Below, in pieces: positions 8,012 to 16,742 of a stretch of 64,000 nucleotides of DNA (within the stretch, counting starts at the first letter, position 1; the number at the start of each line of letters is the position of its first letter). The DNA lies in contig NZ_JARBJP010000003.1 in assembly GCF_029309905.1 (NCBI RefSeq), positions 124,001 to 188,000 on the forward strand, written 5' to 3'. The notes under the pieces are model-generated. The model was given only the letters and a program-made list of their open reading frames with translations, did no database searches and was not told where the DNA came from. The position numbers and the translations under genes are program-made. Origin of the DNA: Brytella acorum (GTDB lineage Bacteria > Pseudomonadota > Alphaproteobacteria > Acetobacterales > Acetobacteraceae).

Positions 8012-8419
8012 TCAGGCCATCTCTCTGGGCGGTGGCAGGGCCGGCGCGAACCCATGACCGACGATGCGATCCGAACGAGACAGGCCGAAAGGTGCCGTAA
8101 CACCTGAGTAATCAAACGCCCTGGTCACGGAGGGCGGCATCAGCCAATTGGCGACGCAGGCACCCTGGGCGCAGCAATCGCCGCAATGATGACATGGATG
8201 ATGGTCGTGGCACGGTTCATGATTGCAATGTGCGGTCGTCGCATCCGTATGGGATGGCATCTGCATCCCTGGCATGTCAACCATCGGTTGGGTAACCAAA
8301 GCAACTGTAGAGGGCAACGTGGCGGCATGACCCGGCATGACGGACGCCAGCATCAGTCCCACCTGCAGAAGCAGGCAGGCCAGCAACCGTCCCAACCGTG
8401 TCGCGCCGATTTCTTGCAC
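8012..8419 (-). CDS. Secreted His/Cys-rich small protein of the copper operon
   Basis: With the GTG start at 8419, three bases after the csoR stop, the product is 135 aa. It has a hydrophobic signal segment (LLACLLLQVGLMLASVMPGHAA) and a dense metal-ligand cluster (HCNHEPCHDHHPCHHCGDCC). GGGG about 8 nt upstream could serve as ribosome binding site. The C-terminus (APALPPPREMA) recalls small secreted DUF2946/CopL-type proteins of copper operons, but I cannot confirm homology. Its position between csoR and copA suggests it binds Cu(I) in the periplasm. A longer frame reaches back through csoR in another phase and is unlikely to be translated. Confidence 0.6.
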   Translation of the reverse strand: MQEIGATRLGRLLACLLLQVGLMLASVMPGHAATLPSTVALVTQPMVDMPGMQMPSHTDATTAHCNHEPCHDHHPCHHCGDCCAQGACVANWLMPPSVTRAFDYSGVTAPFGLSRSDRIVGHGFAPALPPPREMA

Positions 8420-8421
8420 AT

Positions 8422-8694
8422 CTACCCCGTCATCTTGCTGACCGTTTCGATCAGTTCCCCGATCTTTTCCTGACGTTCCACCGGATCGCCGGATTCGATC
8501 GCCTCCACGACGCAGCCCGCGATATGTTCGCGCAGAACAAGCCCCTCGAGCCGATGCAACGCCGCCTTGGCGGCCCGAAGCTGAAGCAGAACATCCACGC
8601 AATAGCGGTCTTCGTCCACCATTTTCTGGATGCCACGCACCTGACCTTCGACCCGTTTCAGGCCCTGCGAAATCTTTACCCGTGACTGCCTCAT
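8422..8694 (-). CDS. csoR: CsoR/FrmR-family copper-sensing repressor
   Basis: This 90-aa all-helical regulator has the copper-sensing triad Cys32, His57, Cys61 (RYCVDVL ... LREHIAGCV), the C-H-C arrangement of Cu(I)-binding CsoR rather than the RcnR nickel or FrmR formaldehyde signature. The N-terminal [14 protein letters not shown] is the family hallmark. ATG 8694 fits the normal family length; a longer in-frame extension to 8892 would run across the operator and into the ATPase gene. It is divergent from the Cu ATPase and probably heads the minus-strand copper operon. Cu(I) binding should release it from the sites at 8702 and 4141. Confidence 0.92.
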   Translation of the reverse strand: MRQSRVKISQGLKRVEGQVRGIQKMVDEDRYCVDVLLQLRAAKAALHRLEGLVLREHIAGCVVEAIESGDPVERQEKIGELIETVSKMTG

Positions 8695-8701
8695 TGCACT
8701 A

Positions 8702-8716
8702 TACCCTACAGGGGCA
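8702..8716. promoter_or_regulatory. CsoR operator between csoR and the Cu ATPase gene
   Basis: TACCCTACAGGGGCA is nearly identical to the site at 4141. On the plus strand it fills the 17-bp spacer between a possible -35 (TTGCAC, 8694-8699) and -10 (TACCAT, 8717-8722) of the ATPase gene. On the minus strand it ends 7 nt before the csoR ATG, so binding there should also block csoR expression. Confidence 0.8.
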
Positions 8717-8782
8717 TACCATGGAGCGCAAGCGATTATGGCATGTCTGGCGCCGCGTGGCGGCCACAAACAAGGGGACCTC

Positions 8783-11161
8783 ATGACGAACGACAATACA
8801 GCAGCTTGCGCGTCCCATCTCCATGGAGAGGGTCCCACCCCGGCAGCGACCGGAGTTAAGACGCGCCCGGTCAAGGATCCCGTGTGTGGCATGACAGTCG
8901 ACCCCGCGACGGCGACGCATCATGCCGACCATGATGGCCAGACCTGGTATTTCTGCAGCGCGCACTGTCAGACAAAGTTCGAAGCCGACCCCTGTCATTA
9001 CCTGCACAAGGCGGACACGACGCCCATCAAGTCTCAGCCCAAACGGGTCGGGGTGATCTGGACCTGCCCGATGCACCCTCAGATCCGACAGGATCACCCC
9101 GGCTCCTGCCCCATCTGCGGCATGACGCTGGAACCGGAGGAGCCATCCGACGCCGACACGCCTAACCCGGAACTCGTGGATTTCAGCAAGCGCCTGTGGG
9201 GGGCGAGCATATTGGCGGTCCCGCTCGTTATCATCGCCATGGCGGCGGATATGGGAGGGCTGGCATTTCTCGATGGCGGCCTGACGAACTGGATTCAGTT
9301 GGCGCTCACGGCGCCAATCGTGCTGTGGGCCGGCTGGCCGTTCCTCGAACGCGGCTGGATGTCGCTCCGCACCCGGCATCTGAACATGTTTACGTTGATT
9401 ATGCTGGGCGTCGGCGCAGGCTTTCTCTATAGCATCGCCGCGACAGTGGCCCCTGGCCTGTTCCCTGCTGCCTTCCGCATGCATGACGGGTCGGTCCCGG
9501 TCTATTACGAAGCCGCCGGTGTTATCGTGGCCCTGGTGTTGGCCGGGCAAGTCCTGGAACTGCGCGCCCGCGCCCGTACCAGTCGCGCCATTCGCGCGCT
9601 GCTGGATCTCGCACCGAAAATCGCACACCGGGTCGGCGCGCTGGATCGGGAGGACGACGTACCGCTGGCCCAGATCGTGCCCGGCAATCGGCTCCGCATC
9701 CGGCCGGGGGAAAGCATCCCGGTGGACGGCACCGTCATGGACGGGCGCTCCAGCGTGGACGAAGCCATGCTGACAGGAGAGCCAGCACCTGTCGCCAAGG
9801 GACCGGGTGACAAGGTGACGGGTGGAACCATCAACGGCACCGGCAGCCTGCTGATGACAGCCGAGGCCGTTGGCTCGGACACGATGCTGGCCCGGATCGT
9901 CAGCATGGTGGCGGCTGCCCAGCGTACGCGCGCACCGATCCAGGCGGTGGCGGACCGGGTCTCCGGCTGGTTCGTGCCGCTGGTCGTGCTTGTGTCCCTT
10001 CTGACCTTCGTCGTCTGGCTTCTGGTCGGTCCGCAACCGCGCTTCGGACACGCACTGCTGAACGCCATTGCGGTCCTGGTGATCGCCTGCCCGTGCGCGC
10101 TGGGCCTGGCCACTCCGATGTCGATCATGGTGGGCATGGGGCGCGGGGCGCGGGCCGGCGTGCTGGTTCGCAACGCCGAAGCCCTGCAGGCGCTGGATAC
10201 GGTCGATACGCTGGTGATCGACAAGACCGGCACCGTAACCGAAGGCAAGCCCCGGCTGATCGCGACCGAAACATCAGGTGCATGGGATTCCAACGTCGTC
10301 CTGCGGCTGGCGGCATCACTGGAAACACAATCTGAGCATCCGCTGGCCCAGGCACTGGTCGCCGCGATGACGGCGCAGGGCCTTCAGGCCGCGCCGGTCG
10401 GGGATTTCGCGTCTCAGACCGGCCTGGGCGTGACCGGCACCGTCGACGGCCATGCCGTCGTCGTCGGAAACCAAGCCCAGATGCGGCAGCAGGGCATCGA
10501 TGCGTCGGCATTGATCCCTGTCGCGGATTCCCACCGGGCGGAGGGCGCGGGCGTCATGTTCGTCGGCGTCGACGGACAGGCCGCTGGGCTGCTGGTCGTG
10601 GCCGATCCGCTGAAGACCGACGCGAAGGAGACCATCGCGGCACTGCACGCAGCCGGCATGCGGATCGTGATGCTGACGGGCGACAATGCCCGGACTGCGG
10701 AAGTCGTCGCCCGGCAGGCGGGAATCGACGAGGTACATGCCGACCTCAAGCCTGAGGACAAGGCCGCGATCATTCGTGACATGCAACAGAAGGGAGCCCG
10801 TGTCGCCATGGCGGGCGACGGAGTCAACGACGCGCCGGCCCTGGCCACCGCCGATATCGGAATCGCCATGGGCACAGGCACCGATGTCGCAATCGAAAGC
10901 GCCGGGATGACACTGGCACAAGGCAGCCTCGCCGGATTGGTACGCGCCCGCCGCCTGGCACAGGCGACGATGCGCAACATCCGGCAGAATCTGGCATTTT
11001 CTTTCCTGTTCAATGGGATCGGCATCCCACTTGCCGCAGGCGTACTGTATCCTGTCTTTGGCCTTACGCTGTCGCCCATGTTCGCGGGAGGCGCGATGGC
11101 CCTGTCCTCCCTGGCCGTCGTGACAAACGCACTGCGGCTCAATGCCCTGAGACTTCGGTGA
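8783..11161 (+). CDS. Cu(I)-exporting P1B-type ATPase with YHS and heavy-metal-binding N-domains
   Basis: The 792-aa protein has an N-terminal YHS domain (CGMTV ... WYFCSAHC), then a zinc-ribbon-like heavy-metal-binding domain (CPMHPQI ... [11 protein letters not shown]). About eight membrane helices follow, with the transport motif CPCALG at about residue 436, the phosphorylation motif DKTGT at about 479, and GDGVNDAP at about 677. It exports Cu(I) (possibly Ag(I)) from cytoplasm to periplasm. The start at 8783 has AAGGGGA 5 nt upstream; an in-frame ATG at 8738 lacks a good site. It is divergent from csoR across a shared operator. The YHS plus metal-binding domains replace the classical GMTCxxC HMA domains, as in the CopA/SilP subgroup. 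Confidence 0.95.
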   Translation: MTNDNTAACASHLHGEGPTPAATGVKTRPVKDPVCGMTVDPATATHHADHDGQTWYFCSAHCQTKFEADPCHYLHKADTTPIKSQPKRVGVIWTCPMHPQIRQDHPGSCPICGMTLEPEEPSDADTPNPELVDFSKRLWGASILAVPLVIIAMAADMGGLAFLDGGLTNWIQLALTAPIVLWAGWPFLERGWMSLRTRHLNMFTLIMLGVGAGFLYSIAATVAPGLFPAAFRMHDGSVPVYYEAAGVIVALVLAGQVLELRARARTSRAIRALLDLAPKIAHRVGALDREDDVPLAQIVPGNRLRIRPGESIPVDGTVMDGRSSVDEAMLTGEPAPVAKGPGDKVTGGTINGTGSLLMTAEAVGSDTMLARIVSMVAAAQRTRAPIQAVADRVSGWFVPLVVLVSLLTFVVWLLVGPQPRFGHALLNAIAVLVIACPCALGLATPMSIMVGMGRGARAGVLVRNAEALQALDTVDTLVIDKTGTVTEGKPRLIATETSGAWDSNVVLRLAASLETQSEHPLAQALVAAMTAQGLQAAPVGDFASQTGLGVTGTVDGHAVVVGNQAQMRQQGIDASALIPVADSHRAEGAGVMFVGVDGQAAGLLVVADPLKTDAKETIAALHAAGMRIVMLTGDNARTAEVVARQAGIDEVHADLKPEDKAAIIRDMQQKGARVAMAGDGVNDAPALATADIGIAMGTGTDVAIESAGMTLAQGSLAGLVRARRLAQATMRNIRQNLAFSFLFNGIGIPLAAGVLYPVFGLTLSPMFAGGAMALSSLAVVTNALRLNALRLR

Positions 11162-11294
11162 AAGCAGATTGCCTATTTCGTTCGGAAGGTATGCCTATCC
11201 GCGACAGGAACCCACACGAAGCGAAGACCCGTTCATTACAGGAGCATAGATTTTCATGCAGGAGTCGCCAGATGGGATATAGCTTGAATTGGTT

Positions 11295-11747
11295 TTATAC
11301 CCTGCCCAAAGCGCTCAATGGCCTTACGATCCTTCTCAAGCGCCCGTAAGGCAGATACCGGACTTTCAGGTCAGCAATCCTACTGAAAGCCGGCCGCCAC
11401 AGTTGTTCCCGTACATCGGCTTCCCGCTTATCCGGCGCGACAAGGAGCAGTCCCTCCAAAGCCTGCGCCTCTGACCCGCGAGCAAGATCCAGCATCCGCA
11501 CGATGCCGGAATAGATGGTCGTTGAATGCTCAACCTCGAAGGCTGCGACAACCCTGTGGCTTTCCCGATCAAGCCACAGAACATCGATCAGACGCACGGA
11601 TTCCGCTCCCTGCGTTTCCGTCGTGAACCCAGGCAACACCGACAGGCAGCCACCCAGATCATTGGAAAGCCGCGAACGATAGGTCGCATTCAGTTTCAGG
11701 ATGCCCTGCCGCATGGCAAGATATTCCTCCCATCGCCCCAGCTTCAC
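11295..11747 (-). CDS. Endonuclease-like protein, probably a fragment
   Basis: The 150-aa product contains LIDVLWLDR followed by AAFEVEHSTTIYSGIVRMLDL. The D...ExE spacing resembles a PD-(D/E)XK nuclease core like that at the C-terminus of some restriction-type proteins. No methyltransferase or specificity partner is nearby. The gene sits in a decayed stretch between the Cu ATPase and an IS remnant, so it may be the 3' end of a longer broken gene. A short open frame directly upstream (11759-11959) could be another piece. The nuclease reading comes from one motif only. Confidence 0.45.
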   Translation of the reverse strand: MKLGRWEEYLAMRQGILKLNATYRSRLSNDLGGCLSVLPGFTTETQGAESVRLIDVLWLDRESHRVVAAFEVEHSTTIYSGIVRMLDLARGSEAQALEGLLLVAPDKREADVREQLWRPAFSRIADLKVRYLPYGRLRRIVRPLSALGRV

Positions 11748-11758
11748 CTTTGATCCGG

Positions 11759-11959
11759 TCAGGGCATTATATGGATGTTCGCGACGGCGGCCATTGCGCT
11801 GAACAACTCGCTCCGTTTTTCCTCAAGACGAAAGCAGGGCAGCAGGTGCGCCACGATACGTTTGAGCTTTGCATTAACGGGGACGCGAATCATCGCCGGC
11901 CGGTGGCCGCGTGCAATCTCATTGGGGATGACAAGGCGTCGTCCGACAAGGAGAGCCAC
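11759..11959 (-). pseudogene. Short reading frame, possible 5' remnant of the endonuclease-like gene
   Basis: This 66-codon frame lies 11 nt upstream of the endonuclease-like frame on the same strand. The product is basic in its first half (RGHRPAMIRVPVNAKLKRIVAHLL) and I recognise no domain. It may be an upstream piece of the same ancestral gene separated by a frameshift, or may not be coding. Confidence 0.25.
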
Positions 11960-12364
11960 CCGTAAAGAAAGACATCGGGAGAGACTGTCTAATCACCATT
12001 CAATGACTGGTCTGCTTTCTATTCTTGTAAACTCAAAGCCGATGCAATCTGCAACAGCCATGAATACGATGTCGTGCAGGAAGCCGTCACAGGATGGATA
12101 GACGATCGCACAGAGTGCATCGTGAATGATCGAAGCCCACGACGTGCGAGCACATATCGCGACCAATATGACATTTATTGAATTTCACCTCCCGGTCCTA
12201 ATCAGGGTAACCGTCGACAGACCGCGACGCTGAATCTCATTATTTGGGCGGATAAGCTCTCGAACAGTCTAATTCGCGCGTCAATTAATTAGTTCACCTA
12301 ATGAGAGTATTCACATTATAGCATCTAATCAATGTCGAGACGCGTGATGTAGGCTCCCGGGAGC
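11960..12364. other. Decayed intergenic stretch without intact genes
   Basis: About 400 bases with lower G+C than the surroundings and no credible gene. The one recognisable element is a short dnaE2-like remnant at 12218-12257, listed separately. The rest resembles nothing I know. Confidence 0.5.
12218..12257 (+). pseudogene. Short remnant of a dnaE2-like gene
   Basis: In the plus frame from 12218 the sequence reads QTATLNLIIWADK, close to [13 protein letters not shown] in the intact dnaE2 of this window (nucleotides about 21,888-21,925). By eye about 30 of the first 36 bases match. Homology stops on both sides, so this is a fossil of a second, lost dnaE2 copy or a rearrangement scar. Confidence 0.5.
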
Positions 12365-12933
12365 TTAAAATTCTGTTTCGGCGCGGTGCTCGGAAGCCTG
12401 GCCATACAAGTCGGCTGTTTTCAGGATGATGAGACGCCCCATTGCGGTGCGGACTTCGGCGATGTCGATATGAAAATAGCCGACCGGATAAGTCTTGAAC
12501 TTCGAGCGCCTGGGCTTGTCGCCCTTGGTGTCGGGCAGACGGCTGATTCCATGGCGCTGAAGACAACGATGCAATGAAGAGCGCGTCAGATGCGGGATCG
12601 TCGCCTGTAGCGCGTAAAGGCAGTCGTCCAGGGGCAATAATGTATGGCGGCGGAACGCCACGACGATGCCCTCCTCCTCGATCGACAGGACCGTCGAAAG
12701 AGGAGCCTTCGGGCCAGTGCGTCGATCCGCTGTATCGGGCCGTCCCTTCGATTTGGCGACTGTCTTCGGGTTGACCCCGTGGCGTTCCGCCAGAGCTCTC
12801 AGGCTCTCTTGACTATGCTGTATCGCTCGACGGACTGCCGTTGTCGTCGTGGCGCATCCGTGGTGAACCTGGCCCATAGCGCATCCTTCCACTCTCGTGA
12901 AAATAATGCACCATCAAAACCCGGGACTAAACA
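12365..12933 (-). mobile_element. Truncated IS481-family insertion sequence
   Basis: The frame starting at 12877 (MGQVHHG) matches the N-terminal part of IS481-family transposases: the helix-turn-helix segment (RRAIQHSQESLRALAERHGVN) and the conserved DDCLYALQATIPHLTRSSLHRCLQRHGISRLPD region. It then reaches the first catalytic Asp region (YFHIDIAEV). After that it diverges and ends, so the rest of the DDE domain is missing and the transposase is dead. Upstream of the start, an end beginning TGTTTAGTCCCGGG at 12933 looks like the element's terminal repeat. The opposite end is lost. Confidence 0.7.
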
Positions 12934-13022
12934 TCTAGGAAACCGCCTGCCCTGTTCCCCCATCCGTCGGCTGCGCGTATGCTGGGTGTGTCCGCCCCTA
13001 CCGTGTTGAAAGCCTGACGCTC

Positions 13023-15524
13023 ATGAGCGGCCCTCTCCCTTTTCCCTCGCGCCAACCTAGCCAGAAAGCTCACCCCACCCGCGCCCGCGCGGGCAGGAGA
13101 TGGCAGGGCGCGCTGGGCAAGGGGCTGGCAGGGCTGCTGGCGTGCGCGGGGCTCCCTCCCCTTGCTGCCGCCTGGGGGGCGGAAAGCGCGCCCGCCATCA
13201 GCGCGCACAGCACGGCCAGCCTGATAAGCGCGTCCGATACCGCCAGCCCCGGCTCGTCCCTCCATGTGGCCCTGCGCCTGCGGCTCAAGCCCGGCTGGCA
13301 CACATACTGGCTCAACCCCGGTGATGCGGGAGACCCCGCGACCCTGCGCATAACCGCAACGGGCGCGTTAAGGGGCGAGGCGCAAACCATTGTCTGGCCC
13401 ACGCCGCAGCGGATCAGGGACGCCTCCCTGATGTCCTATGCCTATACGGGCGATGTGGTGCTGCCAGTGGTGCTCCCAATGGTGCGCCCTGTGGAACCTT
13501 CAGCGGGACGTCCACCGGCGGCCCAGCCGGGGCAAACGCCCGACGGCCTGGGCGCGCAAGGGCTGACAACCCTTAGCGCCCACGCCAACTGGCTGGTGTG
13601 CGCACAGAGCTGTATTCCCGAGGAAGGAACATTCACGCTTACCCTGCCCGTGGGCGCGCCTCGCCCGTCCGCGCAGGTGGGGCTGTTTACACAGGCGGAG
13701 CAGCATACGCCCGTGCCCTCGCCCTACCCGGTGAGCATCAGCCCCACAGGGGTACTTGGCGCTCAGGGCAGGGAGTTGAACCGCCAGTCCGTCGCGCAAG
13801 CCTGGTTCATGCCGCAAGAGCGCGGGCGGATTGGGGAAGCCGCACCGCAAGCCCTGCTCTTTGGCCCCGAGGGCCTTGCCCTGCGCCTTGACCCCACGGC
13901 TGACTTTACGCCTGCAAAGCCGTTGTCGGGTATTCTGGTGCTCAAGGCCCCCGATGGGACGGAGCGCGCGCTGAGCGTGCGGGCCACCCCGCTGCCCCCC
14001 CCAATGGCCAGTGAGCCCTCCATTGCGCCATCGGCCCGGCCTGCCACCGAGCCCAACACAGGAACCACCTCCGGGACCGCTGCCGAAGCCGCCGCTGGAA
14101 CCGCCACAGGAGGGACCACAGCGGGGACCGCAACGGGAACCGCCATGGGGGCGACCAGCCCAGACCCGGCAGGGGACTATCCGGCAGGGGAGCAGCCGAT
14201 GGCGGGCCATCTGGCAGCGCTCGGCAATGGCGTGCCGGGGCCGCCCCATGGCGGGGGGGAAAGTGCGTCTGGCCTGTTCCGCCTTGTTGTACTGGGGTTC
14301 CTGGGTGGGCTGGTGCTGAACCTGATGCCCTGTGTTTTTCCCATTCTGGCCATGAAGGCGCTGGCCGTCGCCCGCATGGGCCAGAGTGAGCGCCTGCACC
14401 AAAAGCAAAGCGCCATCAGCTATGCCGCAGGGGTTATTCTGGGCTTTACCGCCCTTGGCGCGCTGGTCATGGCGCTGCGCCTGGGCGGGGCCGCCACTGG
14501 CTGGGGGTTCCAGTTCCAGTCCACGATGTTCGTGGGCATGATCACATGGCTGATCTTCGCCATGGCGCTTAACCTGCTGGGGGTGTTTGTCTTCCTGCCG
14601 CCCGCCTTCGCCCTATCCTCCTCCCCCCGGCACGGGCTGGTGCATGACCTGCTGACCGGGCTGCTGGCCGTGGCCGTGGCCTCGCCCTGCACCGCGCCGT
14701 TCATGGGGGTGGCCATTGCCGGGGCGCTGGCCGGTCCCCCGGCAACCGGACTGGTCATTTTCGCAGCACTTGGCATCGGGCTTGCCGCCCCTTACGTGCT
14801 GCTGGCCTTTTGCCCCGCGCTGGCCAAAAGCCTGCCCCGCCCCGGCGCATGGATGGACTACCTGCGCCAGTTTCTGGCTTTTCCGTTACTGGGCACCTGC
14901 GTGTGGCTGCTGTGGGTCGCAGCGGTGGAGGGTGGGGCCACAACGGTTTTGCTTGTATCATCGGGCATGGTGTTCCTGGCCTTTGCGGCATGGGTTTACG
15001 GCATTACCCAAAGGCGCCAGCTCCATGCGGGCCATGACCGGGACTGCACGGCCCTGTATGGCGTGGCCCTGCTGGGGCTTTTGGCGGCCATGGCGCTGCT
15101 GCCCGCCCTGCTAGAGCAGGCGCCGCAGGCTGGCGCCAACCCGCCCTCCGCCTCGGGTCCGGGCCTTTCAGCCCTCCCCTCCGGCACGGAGGCTTTTTCC
15201 GAGGAGCGACTGCGCGCCCTGCACAATGCGGGCAAACCCGTGTTTGTGGACATGACGGCGGCATGGTGCATCACCTGCCTTGTCAATGAGCGCATGGCGC
15301 TCAACACACAGGCGACACAGGCAGCCATGGCACGCTATGGCGTAATAACGCTCCGGGGGGACTGGACACAGCGCAACCCCGCCATAACCGCGTTTTTGCG
15401 CAAACATGGGCGCGATGGCGTGCCATTCTACCTGTTTGTGCCCGCACATGGCGCGGCAGTGGTGTTGCCACAGATACTGACGCCCGGACTGGTCATAGGC
15501 ACCATAACGCCCCACGACAAATAA
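13023..15524 (+). CDS. ScsB/DsbD-like thiol:disulfide reductase
   Basis: This 833-aa protein of the DsbD/ScsB type has a basic N-terminus with signal peptide (to about residue 53) and a periplasmic DsbD-alpha-like domain (KPGWHTYWLNPGD; Cys pair in WLVCAQSCIPEEG). A long Ala/Thr/Gly-rich linker follows (about 340-385), then an eight-helix DsbD-beta domain with the redox Cys in MPCVFPI and SPCTAPFMG. The C-terminal thioredoxin domain carries CITC. It brings cytoplasmic reducing power to periplasmic thiols; ScsB homologues are tied to copper tolerance, which fits this location. Base usage (runs of ggcgcg, gccctg) looks different from the flanking genes, suggesting separate acquisition. Confidence 0.85.
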   Translation: MSGPLPFPSRQPSQKAHPTRARAGRRWQGALGKGLAGLLACAGLPPLAAAWGAESAPAISAHSTASLISASDTASPGSSLHVALRLRLKPGWHTYWLNPGDAGDPATLRITATGALRGEAQTIVWPTPQRIRDASLMSYAYTGDVVLPVVLPMVRPVEPSAGRPPAAQPGQTPDGLGAQGLTTLSAHANWLVCAQSCIPEEGTFTLTLPVGAPRPSAQVGLFTQAEQHTPVPSPYPVSISPTGVLGAQGRELNRQSVAQAWFMPQERGRIGEAAPQALLFGPEGLALRLDPTADFTPAKPLSGILVLKAPDGTERALSVRATPLPPPMASEPSIAPSARPATEPNTGTTSGTAAEAAAGTATGGTTAGTATGTAMGATSPDPAGDYPAGEQPMAGHLAALGNGVPGPPHGGGESASGLFRLVVLGFLGGLVLNLMPCVFPILAMKALAVARMGQSERLHQKQSAISYAAGVILGFTALGALVMALRLGGAATGWGFQFQSTMFVGMITWLIFAMALNLLGVFVFLPPAFALSSSPRHGLVHDLLTGLLAVAVASPCTAPFMGVAIAGALAGPPATGLVIFAALGIGLAAPYVLLAFCPALAKSLPRPGAWMDYLRQFLAFPLLGTCVWLLWVAAVEGGATTVLLVSSGMVFLAFAAWVYGITQRRQLHAGHDRDCTALYGVALLGLLAAMALLPALLEQAPQAGANPPSASGPGLSALPSGTEAFSEERLRALHNAGKPVFVDMTAAWCITCLVNERMALNTQATQAAMARYGVITLRGDWTQRNPAITAFLRKHGRDGVPFYLFVPAHGAAVVLPQILTPGLVIGTITPHDK

Positions 15525-15532
15525 CCGGGCGC

Positions 15533-15897
15533 TGGCTGTACCAGCCCCGGCTCGGCCCGGGCAGGGTGTAAACGGCCCCAAAAGCTCCGGGGCAGTTCAA
15601 CCTGCTGCCCGTTAACGCGGATCAGCCCGTCCGGCTCGATCACGTCGAGCGGCGCAAATGCGGAGAGCGCGGGTCGGAATGGGAGGAGTGGATTTGCGTT
15701 CTGGCAAACAATTCGCGGCCCGGATAATCGGGGATGAAGGGCGCAGACCATGTGCCGGTGGCGCCGATGACCGCGCGGCTTAGGAAATCACCCACGCTGG
15801 TGCTGACATTCAGGAATTTCTGGTCAGTGCGTTCCACACGTCCGACCATTACGGGGCGGTGGATCGGCGGCGCATAGCGCGCCTCGTAGAGGCGCCA
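15533..15897 (-). pseudogene. Flavin-dependent monooxygenase pseudogene with internal deletion
   Basis: Minus-strand translation gives two pieces of one family in different frames. The first (about 15,690-15,897) reads YEARYAPPIHRPV ... VIGATGTWSAPFIPDYPGRELFA ... HSSH, typical of the middle of ArsO-like flavin monooxygenases. The second (about 15,581-15,679) reads FRPALSAFAPLDVIEPDGLIRVNG, typical of the C-terminal part. The NADPH-binding region that should lie between them is absent and the N-terminal FAD motif is not found upstream. The gene has lost its start and an internal block and is frameshifted. Confidence 0.65.
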
Positions 15898-16545
15898 TCA
15901 AGCAACCCCCGTGGGTGGAGCAATCGCTATTAGCGCTCCGTCCGGCAATGCCTGCTGCACCTGCAAGGCCTCAGGTGCCGGCGCTGTCATCCACAGATCC
16001 ATATCTTCCTGCTGCGTCAGGATAACTGGCATGGCCCAAGGATGAATAGCACCGACCTCCCGGTTGGCTTCAGTGGTCAGGAATCCATACAGGTTATTTG
16101 TCGTCTCGCCGTCAGCCAGTTTCCTGACCGACGTCCACCGGCACCACAGACCGGCGAAGAAGGCCAGCGGCTCGCCATCCGCTCTGGCGAACCAGACCTG
16201 ACGACTTCCACCTTCGGGCAGATGTTCGGGCTCGGCAAACGCCGTCAGCGGCACCAGGCAGCGATGTTCCACGCCTTCCCATCGCCGCCACCAGGACGAT
16301 TCCATATGCCGGATATTGGTTATGCCCCGATCCACCTTCCTGCCCTTGAGCATGCCGGGTGGCGTCGGCATTCCCCAGCGGGCCATGACCAGTTCCCTGC
16401 CGCCCTCGGCATTGCGGATGATTGGGGCCATTGTATTCGGCCACACCTCGGGCAACGGTTGCAGGTTGCCGATATGATCGATCATGACCCTGGCGATCAT
16501 CCTGATCGCCTCCTGGTTCGTCATTACGGAGTAGAGGTTGCACAT
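15898..16545 (-). CDS. SOS response-associated peptidase (SRAP/YedK/HMCES family)
   Basis: This 215-aa single-domain SRAP protein has the catalytic Cys2 after the initiator Met (MCNLYS), Asn77, Glu105 and His168 (IHPWAMPVIL), matching the Cys/Asn/Glu/His set of YedK. These enzymes form a covalent thiazolidine link to abasic sites in single-stranded DNA and protect stalled forks. The gene is divergent from imuA across a LexA box (16689-16703), so it is probably SOS-inducible together with the mutasome genes. The length is near the family norm and no active-site residue is missing. Confidence 0.92.
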   Translation of the reverse strand: MCNLYSVMTNQEAIRMIARVMIDHIGNLQPLPEVWPNTMAPIIRNAEGGRELVMARWGMPTPPGMLKGRKVDRGITNIRHMESSWWRRWEGVEHRCLVPLTAFAEPEHLPEGGSRQVWFARADGEPLAFFAGLWCRWTSVRKLADGETTNNLYGFLTTEANREVGAIHPWAMPVILTQQEDMDLWMTAPAPEALQVQQALPDGALIAIAPPTGVA

Positions 16546-16688
16546 CGGTGCCGTCCTTCCGTCGTCGGCCAGAAAAAATCCCTGAGACTCAAAGCTTTAC
16601 AGATATCAGAGACATAGCTGGGCCTCAGCTATTCCCTGCACTGTGTCACACCTCCGGTAATCGTGCCTTGACTCTTATCGCGCGTTAG

Positions 16689-16703
16689 GAACAAACCATG
16701 AAC
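16689..16703. promoter_or_regulatory. LexA (SOS) box GAAC-N7-GAAC
   Basis: GAAC, seven bases, GAAC: the alphaproteobacterial LexA direct repeat (GTTC-N7-GTTC on the other strand). It lies 40-54 bp upstream of imuA and about 144 bp upstream of the divergent SRAP gene, placed to repress one or both. Confidence 0.8.
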
Positions 16704-16742
16704 ATATAGCTACTGACGCCGCCAGCATCGGACGGATTCGAG

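Noticed and set aside
8422-8892. csoR with a longer N-terminus starting at 8892
   Set aside because: The extension would cross the operator and the start of the divergent ATPase gene; 90 aa from 8694 is the family length.
14040-14160. Possible CRISPR or tandem-repeat array in the ScsB-like gene
   Set aside because: The units are short, in frame and encode a Thr/Ala/Gly linker; no spacers or cas genes.
13070-15328. Several minus-strand frames opposite the ScsB-like gene
   Set aside because: All are antisense frames with low-complexity Ala/Pro/Arg products.
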